From Fuscibacter oryzae (lineage in GTDB: Bacteria > Pseudomonadota > Alphaproteobacteria > Rhodobacterales > Rhodobacteraceae): DNA of 64,000 bases. Shown one piece after another: positions 57,005-64,000 of the stretch. Under the pieces are notes generated by a model, which was given only the letters and a program-made list of their open reading frames with translations, was not told the origin of the DNA and did not search any database. Made by a program: the position numbers and the translations under genes. How positions within the stretch are numbered: the stretch's first letter is position 1; each line of letters starts with the position of its first letter. The DNA lies in assembly GCF_016765795.1 (NCBI RefSeq), contig NZ_JAESVP010000010.1, forward strand, positions 1 to 64,000, read 5' to 3'.

Positions 57005-57178
57005 TCAGTGGCAGGGAAAGCCGGTCGCGTGGCGCACATCATGCGCCGCATCATGCAGCGCCGCCGATTGGGCGTGGCCCGCCACGAACATCAGCGAAGA
57101 GCCAAGGACCACCATCATCAGGATAGGGCCGAATGCCTTGGAAAGCGCGGTGGTTTTGGCCGTGGTCGAAATCGTCAT
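57005..57178 (-). CDS. cbtB: Cobalt transporter subunit CbtB
   Basis: A 57-residue protein: a single membrane helix (about AFGPILMMVVLGSSLMFVAG) and a His-rich C terminus (HDAAHDVRHATG, then Cys-His) that may bind cobalt. ATG at 57178 lies 7 nt after AAGGAG; an ATG at 57181 is too close to it. CbtB always accompanies CbtA. Confidence 0.9.
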   Translation of the reverse strand: MTISTTAKTTALSKAFGPILMMVVLGSSLMFVAGHAQSAALHDAAHDVRHATGFPCH

Positions 57179-57190
57179 CATATCTCTCCT

Positions 57191-57210
57191 TGCCGTCACA
57201 CCCGACGGCA
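57191..57210 (-). promoter_or_regulatory. Hairpin next to the cbtB ribosome binding site
   Basis: TGCCGTC (57191-57197) and GACGGCA (57204-57210) form a 7-bp stem with a 6-nt loop, directly before AAGGAG on the minus strand. It is probably part of the riboswitch expression platform. Confidence 0.5.
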
Positions 57211-57226
57211 GTTGTGTTTCACGTCC

Positions 57227-57416
57227 CAAGGCCGGTCTCCTGGCTGGCGGGTCATCACGAGCTTTCGCCTTCCCGCCCCAAAGGGCAGTGGCCTGATGAA
57301 AGCCCGCTCACCGCTGACAGTCGCGGGGGCGGCTGGGGATGGGGGCGCCTGTTTTGGTCCGCCCCTTCCCCATTCCCGTTTCAGTCCCGATGCTTTGCAC
57401 CTGATGGGACACCTTG
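57227..57416 (-). promoter_or_regulatory. Cobalamin riboswitch upstream of cbtBA
   Basis: On the minus strand: CAAGG (57416-57412) pairs with CCTTG (57231-57227) as P1; between lie GGTGTCCC, CGGGAATGGGG, CCCAGCCGCCCCCGCGACTGT, GCCACTG, GGGAAGGCG and the B12 box AGCCAGGAGACCGGCCT (57246-57230). The expected transcription start (about 57417) matches its 5' end. Confidence 0.95.
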
Positions 57417-57423
57417 CCTCTTC

Positions 57424-57452
57424 ATTTGCATGTCATGGAGCCATGCGGTCAA
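57424..57452 (-). promoter_or_regulatory. Promoter of the cbtB riboswitch transcript
   Basis: Minus-strand TTGACC (57452-57447), 17-nt spacer, GCAAAT (57429-57424). Its distance to the riboswitch P1 stem supports the call although the -10 is weak. Confidence 0.5.
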
Positions 57453-57497
57453 GGTCGATAGCGGCAGATCGGGCAGATTTCCGACCCCTGCCGCGAA

Positions 57498-57815
57498 TTA
57501 GCCGGGAATGCGCGCGATCGCCTTGAGCCGCAGGGCACCCAGCGGGCGGGCGTCGACAAAATTGCCATCGGGGCTGTCGTGATAAAGGCGGGCAAAGGCA
57601 AGAATGTCGGGCAGATCAGATTCGTTGATATCGCCGAACAGATAGGTCGTCTTGCCGGGGGCGCGGGCGGCAAGGGTTGAGGGGCGGGTGCAGCCGGACA
57701 TGCACTCGACTGTGGCAACCTGCGCCGGAACGGCCACCCCGTTCAGGGCATCGCGCAGGGTCGCAGCAAAGCCCGACCGACCCAACACACAACTGGCGCA
57801 AAGGGTCAGCTTCAT
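57498..57815 (-). CDS. DUF1636 metal- or Fe-S-binding protein of the cob operon
   Basis: A 105-residue protein with Cys6, Cys9, Cys38 and Cys42 (LCASC and CMSGC), a thioredoxin-like [2Fe-2S] ferredoxin pattern. DUF1636 genes recur in cobalamin loci, so a redox or metal role in corrin synthesis is suspected but unproven. It is the last gene of the cob operon and overlaps cobA by 4 nt. The cbtB promoter follows within 50 nt. Confidence 0.75.
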   Translation of the reverse strand: MKLTLCASCVLGRSGFAATLRDALNGVAVPAQVATVECMSGCTRPSTLAARAPGKTTYLFGDINESDLPDILAFARLYHDSPDGNFVDARPLGALRLKAIARIPG

Positions 57816-58537
57816 TCCGCCCCACCCGCCAGCGGGCCATACAGGATCAGCCCCGGCTGATGCCCCGGACCATCGGCCAGATGGGCCACAAGGCTGGCCA
57901 TCGTGCCGCGCAGCAGCCTCTGATCCGGGGTTGAGACCGCTTCGGCCAGCAGGGCGGGCGTGCTGTCGGGCAGACCGTGGGCGCGCAGACCTTCGACCAG
58001 CGCGGCAAAGGTGCGTTTGCCCATGTAAACCACGGTGGTCGCCTGCGGGTCGGCAAGGGCCGCCCAGTTCAGCCCTTCGGGCAGGCCGCCGGTCACATCG
58101 GCGCCGGTTACAAACTGCACCCGCCGCGCCGTCAGCCGCCGGGTCAGCGGAATGTTCGCCGCAGCGGCAGCGGCAGAGGCGGCGGTGACGCCGGGAATGA
58201 CCTCATACCCGATGCCGGCTTCGGTCAGGGCGGTGATTTCCTCTTCCAGCCGCCCGAAGAGGCCGCAATCGCCGGATTTCAGCCGCACCACCCGCGCGCC
58301 GGTGGCGGCATAATCGACCAGCAGCCGGCTGACATGATCTTGCTTGGGTGACGGGCGGCCTGCGCGTTTACCCACCCCCACCAGATCGGCCCCGTCCCGC
58401 GCATGGGACAGGATAGGCCCAGAGGACAGGTCGTCGAATAGCACCGCATCGGCGGCTTGCAGCCGGGCGACGGCCTTAAGCGTCAGCAGGTCGGGGTCGC
58501 CCGGACCCGAAGAGACGAAGGAAACGAAACCGGTCAT
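57812..58537 (-). CDS. cobA: Uroporphyrinogen-III C-methyltransferase
   Basis: A 241-residue SAM enzyme that methylates uroporphyrinogen III at C2 and C7 to precorrin-2, the entry to B12. SGPGDPDLLTLKAVARLQ, the acidic/His region after ADAVLFDDLSS and RLKSGDCGLFGRLEEE are SUMT signatures. ATGA overlaps join it to cobB upstream and DUF1636 downstream. There is no siroheme-synthase (CysG) fusion. Confidence 0.94.
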   Translation of the reverse strand: MTGFVSFVSSGPGDPDLLTLKAVARLQAADAVLFDDLSSGPILSHARDGADLVGVGKRAGRPSPKQDHVSRLLVDYAATGARVVRLKSGDCGLFGRLEEEITALTEAGIGYEVIPGVTAASAAAAAANIPLTRRLTARRVQFVTGADVTGGLPEGLNWAALADPQATTVVYMGKRTFAALVEGLRAHGLPDSTPALLAEAVSTPDQRLLRGTMASLVAHLADGPGHQPGLILYGPLAGGAE

Positions 58538-59862
58538 GTAGCCTCGGCGATGTGGTGAAAGAAGGTGCCGGTGGCGCGGCCACCCCCGGCAAAGCTGCGG
58601 GTGGATCCGGTTTCGGCAACCGGAGTGGCGGTGGCGTCGGTCACCTGTGCCAGCGGCGCGTCAGGCTGCGACAGGATCGTGGCATAGTGGAATTCGTGCC
58701 CGCGCAGGCGGTGGCCCGCGGCATGGCCGGGAATCGGGGCCAAAAGCCGCGCATGGCGATAGCCAAGGTGCATCCGCCGTTTGGCAAAGCTGGTTTCTAA
58801 CCCCAGCAGGCCCGCCATCTGATGCCGTGTGCCATCGGCGGCCACCAGCCCCGCACCCATCGCCATATAGCCTCCGCATTCACCATGAACGGGCCGAGTT
58901 TCGGCGAACCGGGCAAGGCCGTCACGGAACTGGCCGGCCTCGGCCAGCCTGCCGCCATGCAGTTCGGGGTAGCCGCCGGGCAGCCAGCAGGCACCTGCGG
59001 TATCGTCGGGCACCTCATCGGCCAAGGGCGAAAACGGCAGGATCGTCGCCCCCGCCCGCCGCCAGCCATCCAGCAAATGCGGATAGACGAAGGAAAACGC
59101 CGCATCACGGGCAAGAGCTATGCGCTCGGCGGGAGGGGGAATGGGCAAGGGCGAGGCAACGGCGGCGGCAGGGGTAACAGCGGCGGCGGCGATCAGGGCG
59201 GGCAGGTCAAGATGCTGGGCGATAAACGCCCCGGCATCCGCAAGCAAGGTGGCAAGGCGGGGATGCTCCTCGGCCTGCACAAGGCCAAGGTGGCGTTCGG
59301 GCAGTTCGATGGCGGCCCTGCGCGGCAGGGCACCGAACACTCGCAGGCCCGCGCGGTCCATGCCGTCGCGCACCAAGGCTTCGTGCCGGGGCGAGGCGAC
59401 CTTGTTCAAGACCACCCCCGCCAGCCGCAGATCGGGGCGCATCGCGGCAAAGCCCAGCGCCACGGCGGCGGCAGATTGCGCCTGGCCTGAAACATCCAGC
59501 ACCAGAACCACCGGCCAGCCCATCGCCACCGCCAGATCGGCGGAAGACCCGTTGCCGCTTTCGCCGGGGGTTGCCACGCCATCGATCAGGCCCATCGACC
59601 CCTCGGCCACGATCAGATCGGCCCCCTGCGCCGCCGTCACCAGCCCGCCCAGCCGGTCGCCCGCCATCGCCCAAGTATCAAGGTTGACCGAAACCCGCCC
59701 CGCAGCGGCTGTGTGAAAGGCCGGGTCGATATAGTCGGGACCGCTTTTGAACGGCTGCACCGTCACCCCGCGCGCCCGCAACGCCGCCAGCAGGCCCAGC
59801 GTGACCGTGGTCTTGCCGGTGCCCGAGGCGGGGGCCGAGATGAGAAGGCCGGGGGGAATCAT
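58534..59862 (-). CDS. cobB: Hydrogenobyrinic/cobyrinic acid a,c-diamide synthase
   Basis: A 442-residue glutamine amidotransferase that amidates side chains a and c using ATP and glutamine. The P-loop is SGTGKTTV (residues 12-19). The C-terminal glutaminase domain has the catalytic Cys in [11 protein letters not shown]. In the aerobic route the substrate is hydrogenobyrinic acid, before cobalt insertion by CobNST, which is not in this window. Overlaps cobM and cobA by 4 nt each. Confidence 0.93.
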   Translation of the reverse strand: MIPPGLLISAPASGTGKTTVTLGLLAALRARGVTVQPFKSGPDYIDPAFHTAAAGRVSVNLDTWAMAGDRLGGLVTAAQGADLIVAEGSMGLIDGVATPGESGNGSSADLAVAMGWPVVLVLDVSGQAQSAAAVALGFAAMRPDLRLAGVVLNKVASPRHEALVRDGMDRAGLRVFGALPRRAAIELPERHLGLVQAEEHPRLATLLADAGAFIAQHLDLPALIAAAAVTPAAAVASPLPIPPPAERIALARDAAFSFVYPHLLDGWRRAGATILPFSPLADEVPDDTAGACWLPGGYPELHGGRLAEAGQFRDGLARFAETRPVHGECGGYMAMGAGLVAADGTRHQMAGLLGLETSFAKRRMHLGYRHARLLAPIPGHAAGHRLRGHEFHYATILSQPDAPLAQVTDATATPVAETGSTRSFAGGGRATGTFFHHIAEAT

Positions 59863-60638
59863 GCGCTTTCCGGGAAACGGGGGGTGGTGCCGACCGGGCG
59901 ATAGCGGCGGTCGTAGTCACCCGCATAAAGGCGGCTTTCGTCGAACCCTTCGGCGGCCAGCGCCGGGCCGACGAGGATCAACGCGGTCCGCTCGCCCTCT
60001 CCCATCGCGGGGTTGAGGGTGGCAAGCGTGGCACGCTCAACCCTCTGGTCGGGCCAACTGGCGCGGAACACCACGGCCACCGGGCAGTCAGGGCCGTAAT
60101 GCGGGGTCAGGCGGGCCTGCACCTCTGCCAGCACATGGACCGACAGGTGAATGGCCAGTGTCGCGCCGGTTTTGGCAAATGCCTCCAGCGTTTCGCCCTC
60201 TGGCATGGCGCTGGCGCGGCCCGAGGTGCGGGTAAGCACGACCGACTGGGCAAGGCCGGGCAGCGTAAGTTCCGCCCCCAGCGCCGCAGCGGCGGCAGCG
60301 AACGAGGGCACGCCGGGCGTGACATCATAGGGAATGCCAAGGGCGCGCAGGCGGCGAAGCTGTTCCCCCATCGCCGACCAGATCGACAGATCGCCCGAAT
60401 GCAGGCGGGCAACATCTTGCCCCGCGTCATGGGCCAGCGAAATCTCGGCCATGATCTCGTCAAGGCTGAGCGGCGCGGTATTCACGATCCGCGCGCCGGG
60501 CGGGCAATGTTGCAGCAAGGCTTCGGGCACTAGCGACCCGGCATAGAGGCAGACCGGGCAAGCGGCGATCAGGTCGCGCCCGCGCAGGGTGATCAGGTCG
60601 GCGGCACCGGGACCTACGCCGATGAAGTGAACGGTCAT
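59859..60638 (-). CDS. cobM: Precorrin-4 C11-methyltransferase
   Basis: A 259-residue SAM-dependent enzyme of the tetrapyrrole methylase fold. [16 protein letters not shown] at the N terminus, [18 protein letters not shown] and [16 protein letters not shown] fit CobM, which makes precorrin-5. It overlaps cobE and cobB by 4 nt each. Confidence 0.93.
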   Translation of the reverse strand: MTVHFIGVGPGAADLITLRGRDLIAACPVCLYAGSLVPEALLQHCPPGARIVNTAPLSLDEIMAEISLAHDAGQDVARLHSGDLSIWSAMGEQLRRLRALGIPYDVTPGVPSFAAAAAALGAELTLPGLAQSVVLTRTSGRASAMPEGETLEAFAKTGATLAIHLSVHVLAEVQARLTPHYGPDCPVAVVFRASWPDQRVERATLATLNPAMGEGERTALILVGPALAAEGFDESRLYAGDYDRRYRPVGTTPRFPESA

Positions 60639-60988
60639 TCGGATATTCCTTCCGCGATGGCGGCGGTGGCCATGCCGTTGGGGGTTGCGACGCGGGGGGT
60701 GACAAGGCAGGCACCGGGACCGGCGGCAACCAGCGCCGCCGCCTCGGACAGTGATCCTGTGGCGAATTTGGCCTGCACGCGTGGCGAGGTGCTGGGAGTG
60801 GGCTGGCCTGCAACGCGTACGGCACGGATCGGCAGGTTCAGGCGCGTTGCAAGCGCGGTCAGTGCCGGGGCCTTGGCTTTGGTTGCATCGGTGGCCAGCA
60901 GGTCAACCCGACCGCCTGCCAGATGCAGGGCATCGTGCAGGTCATCCACCGTGGCGGCGCTGCGAAAACCGAGACCGGCGACCCTCAT
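60635..60988 (-). CDS. cobE: Cobalamin biosynthesis protein CobE (CbiG C-terminal-like)
   Basis: A 117-residue protein starting [12 protein letters not shown], similar to the C-terminal domain of CbiG. CobE is present in aerobic operons but its exact step is unsettled. ATG at 60988 overlaps cobL (ATGA); an upstream frame to 61003 is only an extension. Confidence 0.85.
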   Translation of the reverse strand: MRVAGLGFRSAATVDDLHDALHLAGGRVDLLATDATKAKAPALTALATRLNLPIRAVRVAGQPTPSTSPRVQAKFATGSLSEAAALVAAGPGACLVTPRVATPNGMATAAIAEGISE

Positions 60989-62163
60989 AGCGTGACGCTC
61001 CACTGCACCACGGGGCGGGCGGCCTGCCAGCCGCGCATCGTGCCAAGGGGGGTGGCGGTGGCGATGTCGATCCGGGTCAGCGTGCCGCCGTGGCTGGCGT
61101 GAAGGGTCGCCAACAGCGCTTCGGTCTCCAGCGTGACACCATTGGCGACAAGGCGGGTGCCGGGGGGCAGGGTGTCGAGCAGGCGCTGGAACAATGCCAT
61201 ATCGCCGCCGCCGCCGACAAAGACGGCATCGGGGCGAGGCAGCGTAGCGATCAGATCCAGCGAGGAGCCAGAATGCAGCGCCAGCCTATGGTCTACGCCA
61301 AAGCCCAGCGCATTGGCGCGGATGTTGGTGGCGCGGTCGGGGCGCAGCTCCACCGCATGGGCCAACCCGCCCACAAGGCACCATTCGACCGAGATCGAGC
61401 CGGAACCAGCGCCCAGATCCCACAAGACCTCGCCGCGCCGAGGGGCAAGGGCGGCAAGGGTCAGCGCGCGGATCGGAGATTTGGTGATCTGGCCGTCACT
61501 GGCGAACAGGCTGTCGGGCAGGCCGGGGGTTTGCGGCAGACCGTCGCCCGCCGCATCAATCGCCACGGCGACGGGGGCGGTGATGTTGGGTGTGTTGAAC
61601 CCGGCGGCGGTGGTTTGGGTGATACGCTCCTGCACGCCACCGAGGGCTTGCAGCACATGCAGGTGAGAGGTGCCGAAGCCCGCGCCGTCCAGCCACGCGG
61701 CCAAAGCGGCGGGGGCATCGCCGTCACGCAGCAACACAATCAGCCGAGCACCATTCGCCAGATGAGGGCGCAGACGGGCAAAGGGGGCGGCGTGCAGGCC
61801 AAGGCAGGTCGTCTCCTCCAACCGCCAGCCAAGCCGCGCGGCGGCGTGAGAGAAGGTTGAAGGCGCGGGGTGCGCCAGCCATTCGCCGGGGGCAAGGTGA
61901 GGCATCAGGCTGCTGCCCGCACCGAACCAGAACGGATCACCCGAGGCCAGAACCACCGTCGGCTGCCCGCGATGCACCAGAACGTGTGCTACATCAAACG
62001 GTACGGGCCAGGGGCGGGCCCGGTCGCTTGCCTGCACCAGCGCTAGGTGGCGGGGACCGCCAAAGATCACCGTCGCAGCAGCCAGCGCGGCACGGCTTGC
62101 ATCGGGCAGGCCCGCCAGTCCATCTTCGCCCAGACCGATGATATGAAGCCAGGGCCTATCCAT
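60985..62163 (-). CDS. cobL: Precorrin-6Y C5,15-methyltransferase (decarboxylating)
   Basis: A 392-residue two-domain enzyme. The N-terminal CbiE-like part (HIIGLGEDGL, VLASGDPFWFGAG, PAPSTFSHAAARLGW) methylates one meso position; the C-terminal CbiT-like part (LWDLGAGSGSISVEW) the other and decarboxylates. Start ATG (62163-62161) has AGGA 8 nt upstream and interlocks with the divergent cobK start in CATG. Confidence 0.94.
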   Translation of the reverse strand: MDRPWLHIIGLGEDGLAGLPDASRAALAAATVIFGGPRHLALVQASDRARPWPVPFDVAHVLVHRGQPTVVLASGDPFWFGAGSSLMPHLAPGEWLAHPAPSTFSHAAARLGWRLEETTCLGLHAAPFARLRPHLANGARLIVLLRDGDAPAALAAWLDGAGFGTSHLHVLQALGGVQERITQTTAAGFNTPNITAPVAVAIDAAGDGLPQTPGLPDSLFASDGQITKSPIRALTLAALAPRRGEVLWDLGAGSGSISVEWCLVGGLAHAVELRPDRATNIRANALGFGVDHRLALHSGSSLDLIATLPRPDAVFVGGGGDMALFQRLLDTLPPGTRLVANGVTLETEALLATLHASHGGTLTRIDIATATPLGTMRGWQAARPVVQWSVTL

Positions 62164-62914
62164 GACGCACATCCTGATCCTTGGTGGCACGACCGAGGCG
62201 AGCCTGCTGGCCGCGCGGCTGGCGGCAGAGGGGATTCCGGCGATCTTCAGCTATGCCGGTCGCACGGCTGCCCCAGTCGGCCAGCCCCTGCCGATGCGGC
62301 TGGGCGGGTTTGGCGGGACCGCGGGGCTGGCGCAGTTTCTGCGCAGCGAAGGCATCAGCCATGTGGTCGACGCGACGCACCCTTTTGCGGCGCAGATCAG
62401 CAGGAATGCTGCGCTGGCCTGTGCAGAAACCAGCACCCCGCTGCTGGCCCTCGAGCGCGCAGCTTGGGTGGCGGGCGAAGGCGACCGTTGGACCCTGGTG
62501 AGCGATACCGAGGCGGCGGTGGCTGCCCTGCCCAAAGCCCCGGCACGGGTGTTTCTGGCGATTGGCAAGCAGACCCTGACCAGCTTTACCGCAAGGCCGC
62601 AGCACCATTACCTGCTGCGGCTGGTCGATCCGCCCGATGGGGGGCTGCCCCTGCCCGATGCCTCTGTGGTGATCGACCGGGGGCCGTTCACGGTTGAAGG
62701 CGATCTGGCCCTGCTGCGCCACCACCGCATCAGCCATATCGTCGCCAAGAATTCGGGGGGCGCGGGGGCAGAGGCCAAGCTGATCGCGGCGCGCGCGCTT
62801 GGCCTGCCGGTGATCCTGATCGACCGGCCTGCCCTGCCCGCGCGGAATGTGGCACATGATCTGGCGGCGGTGATGGCGTGGATCGGTCATCAACCCGCCC
62901 GCCTCGGGGTATAG
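62162..62914 (+). CDS. cobK: Precorrin-6A reductase
   Basis: A 250-residue NADPH enzyme that reduces precorrin-6A to precorrin-6Y, just before CobL. ILILGGTTEASLLAARL is the nucleotide-binding start; VVDATHPFA and AKNSGGAGAEAKLIAARALG are CobK features. It is the only plus-strand gene of the block. Its ATG (62162-62164) shares two bases with the cobL ATG, so its promoter must lie inside cobL. The 3' end overlaps cobJ by 25 bp. Confidence 0.94.
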   Translation: MTHILILGGTTEASLLAARLAAEGIPAIFSYAGRTAAPVGQPLPMRLGGFGGTAGLAQFLRSEGISHVVDATHPFAAQISRNAALACAETSTPLLALERAAWVAGEGDRWTLVSDTEAAVAALPKAPARVFLAIGKQTLTSFTARPQHHYLLRLVDPPDGGLPLPDASVVIDRGPFTVEGDLALLRHHRISHIVAKNSGGAGAEAKLIAARALGLPVILIDRPALPARNVAHDLAAVMAWIGHQPARLGV

Positions 62915-63621
62915 ACCCAATCCCCCACCCGGCGCGTGGCGGCATTGCCGACCAGAACCACGGTGCGCATATCGGCCATTTCGGGCGTCGCCTCGGCCAG
63001 TGTCATAGTCAGCAAATGCTCATCCGGTGTGGTAACCGCGCGGGCAAATGTGATCAGGCGATCCGGCCCGCATTCCTGACGCAATATCTCCAGCACGCGG
63101 GCGAATTGATGCGGGCGGCTGGCGGAGCGGGGGTTGTAGAAGGCCATGGCGAAATCGGCCTGCGCGGCAAGGCGTAGGCGGTGTTCGACCAGATCCCACG
63201 GCTTGAGGTTGTCCGACAGGTTGATGGCGCAGAAATCATGGCCCAAGGGCGCACCGGCACGGGCGGCGGCGGCCAGCATGGCGGTGATGCCGGGCAGGAT
63301 GGCGATCTGCGGTGGGGGGCCTTGCCACGCTTCCAGCGCCTCGAACAAAGCCGAAGCCATGGCAAAAACGCCGGGATCGCCAGAGGAGACGATGACAACC
63401 TGACGGCCTTCGGCGGCCATGGTCAGCGCATGGTTGGCGCGGTCCAGCTCCACCCGGTTGTCCGAAGGGTGCAGCGTCAGACCCGGTCGCGCCGCAACGC
63501 GGGCGACATAGGGAATGTAGCCGACCACATCGGTCGCCCGGTCCAGCGCCTGCCGGACTTGTGGGGTCACCAGCGCCTCATCCCCCGGACCAAGGCCGGC
63601 AACGGTGATGGTTCCGGTCAT
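62890..63621 (-). CDS. cobJ: Precorrin-3B C17-methyltransferase
   Basis: A 243-residue SAM enzyme that methylates C17 and contracts the ring. VAGLGPGDEALVTPQV, VSSGDPGVFAMA, LPGITAMLAAAARAG and FAMAFYNPRSASRP match CobJ. ATG at 63621 overlaps the cobI stop (ATGA); a frame extension to 63687 lies in cobI. It ends convergently over the end of cobK. Confidence 0.95.
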   Translation of the reverse strand: MTGTITVAGLGPGDEALVTPQVRQALDRATDVVGYIPYVARVAARPGLTLHPSDNRVELDRANHALTMAAEGRQVVIVSSGDPGVFAMASALFEALEAWQGPPPQIAILPGITAMLAAAARAGAPLGHDFCAINLSDNLKPWDLVEHRLRLAAQADFAMAFYNPRSASRPHQFARVLEILRQECGPDRLITFARAVTTPDEHLLTMTLAEATPEMADMRTVVLVGNAATRRVGDWVYTPRRAG

Positions 63622-64000
63622 TCGGCAGCCTCCAGTTCCGGGCGGCGGCCATGGCCGTGGACAAGGACGATCGCGAAATAGGGGCAATCGGCGGGATCGA
63701 CATCGGCCAGACGGGCCACGCGCTGATCGGGCATGGTGCCACGTTCGACCAGCCAGGCATCCTGCAACCGGCCCGCCGCCTGCAACGCCCGGCGCACGCG
63801 CGGCAGGTTGCGGCCGGTTTTCATGATGACCAAAGCGTCGGATCGCTGCATGTGGCTGACCAGATCCGCCTCTGGCAGCGTCGCCATCAGCACGGTCAGC
63901 ACATCATCGCCCCAGGTGATCGGCTGGCCGGTGGCGTTCCAGCAGCCGGTCATGCCGGTGATGCCGGGCACGATTTCCACCTCGGCCCGCCCTTGCAGGC
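63618..64000 (-). CDS. cobI: Precorrin-2 C20-methyltransferase, 5' part beyond window
   Basis: The C-terminal ~126 residues of CobI, open to the right window edge. EIVPGITGMTGCWNATGQP and IMKTGRNLPRVRRALQ are typical of the family. The enzyme adds the C20 methyl to give precorrin-3A. Its stop overlaps the cobJ start by 4 nt. The start and the rest of the operon lie outside. Confidence 0.92.
   Translation of the reverse strand, partial: LQGRAEVEIVPGITGMTGCWNATGQPITWGDDVLTVLMATLPEADLVSHMQRSDALVIMKTGRNLPRVRRALQAAGRLQDAWLVERGTMPDQRVARLADVDPADCPYFAIVLVHGHGRRPELEAAE

Overview
The window is a GC-rich bacterial chromosome segment, almost fully coding, with tightly overlapping genes. Gene content and order point to an alphaproteobacterium of the Rhodobacteraceae (Rhodobacter/Gemmobacter/Tabrizicola-like). 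The pointers are rnd-kdsD-lptCAB-hpf-ptsN, a YlxR protein fused to an L7Ae-like domain beside nusA, a DUF2794 gene, RibH2 behind an FMN riboswitch, an aerobic (CobF/CobK/CobL) cobalamin operon and CbtAB. This assignment rests on recognised families, not on a database search. No rRNA, tRNA, CRISPR, IS element or prophage was recognised.

Layout. 1-1262: a structured noncoding edge with an intrinsic terminator, then an unfamiliar papain-like cysteine hydrolase behind an 18-bp palindrome. 1293-6087: an envelope and stress operon (RNase D, KdsD, LptC-LptA-LptB, then Hpf and PtsN). 6094-16264: a surface-glycan region read leftward (cysQ, kdsB, GT2, galU, GT4, GT2, GT14, sulfotransferase) with a divergent ABC-2 permease. 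16337-22905: dnaK-dnaJ behind an RpoH-like promoter, radC, a substrate-binding/OmpA fusion and a hypothetical. 23013-28883: secA, a parvulin, argJ, mutT and a 46-codon gene. 28953-31630: a GbcA/GbcB-like Rieske demethylase pair behind a cobalamin riboswitch. 31669-37384: rimP-nusA-ylxR-infB. 37582-50380: mixed housekeeping genes (ABC exporter, YcaQ-like protein, antiporter, RlmN, asparaginase, peptidases, carbonic anhydrase, methyltransferase). 50485-53704: a two-component operon whose response regulator has Tyr in place of the phosphoacceptor Asp. 53771-54445: FMN riboswitch and ribH. 54473-64000: cobalamin block with bluB and cbtBA (each behind a cobalamin riboswitch), cobF, DUF1636, cobA-B-M-E-L, cobK, cobJ and partial cobI.

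How the parts connect. KdsD and KdsB make and activate Kdo, and LptABC exports LPS. GalU, four glycosyltransferases and a sulfotransferase suggest a sulfated surface glycan, and CysQ removes the PAP that sulfation would release. Three separate cobalamin riboswitches tie lower-ligand synthesis (bluB), cobalt uptake (cbtBA) and, unexpectedly, glycine-betaine demethylation (gbcAB) to B12 status. The betaine link and the degenerate two-component operon are the most promising leads for something undescribed.
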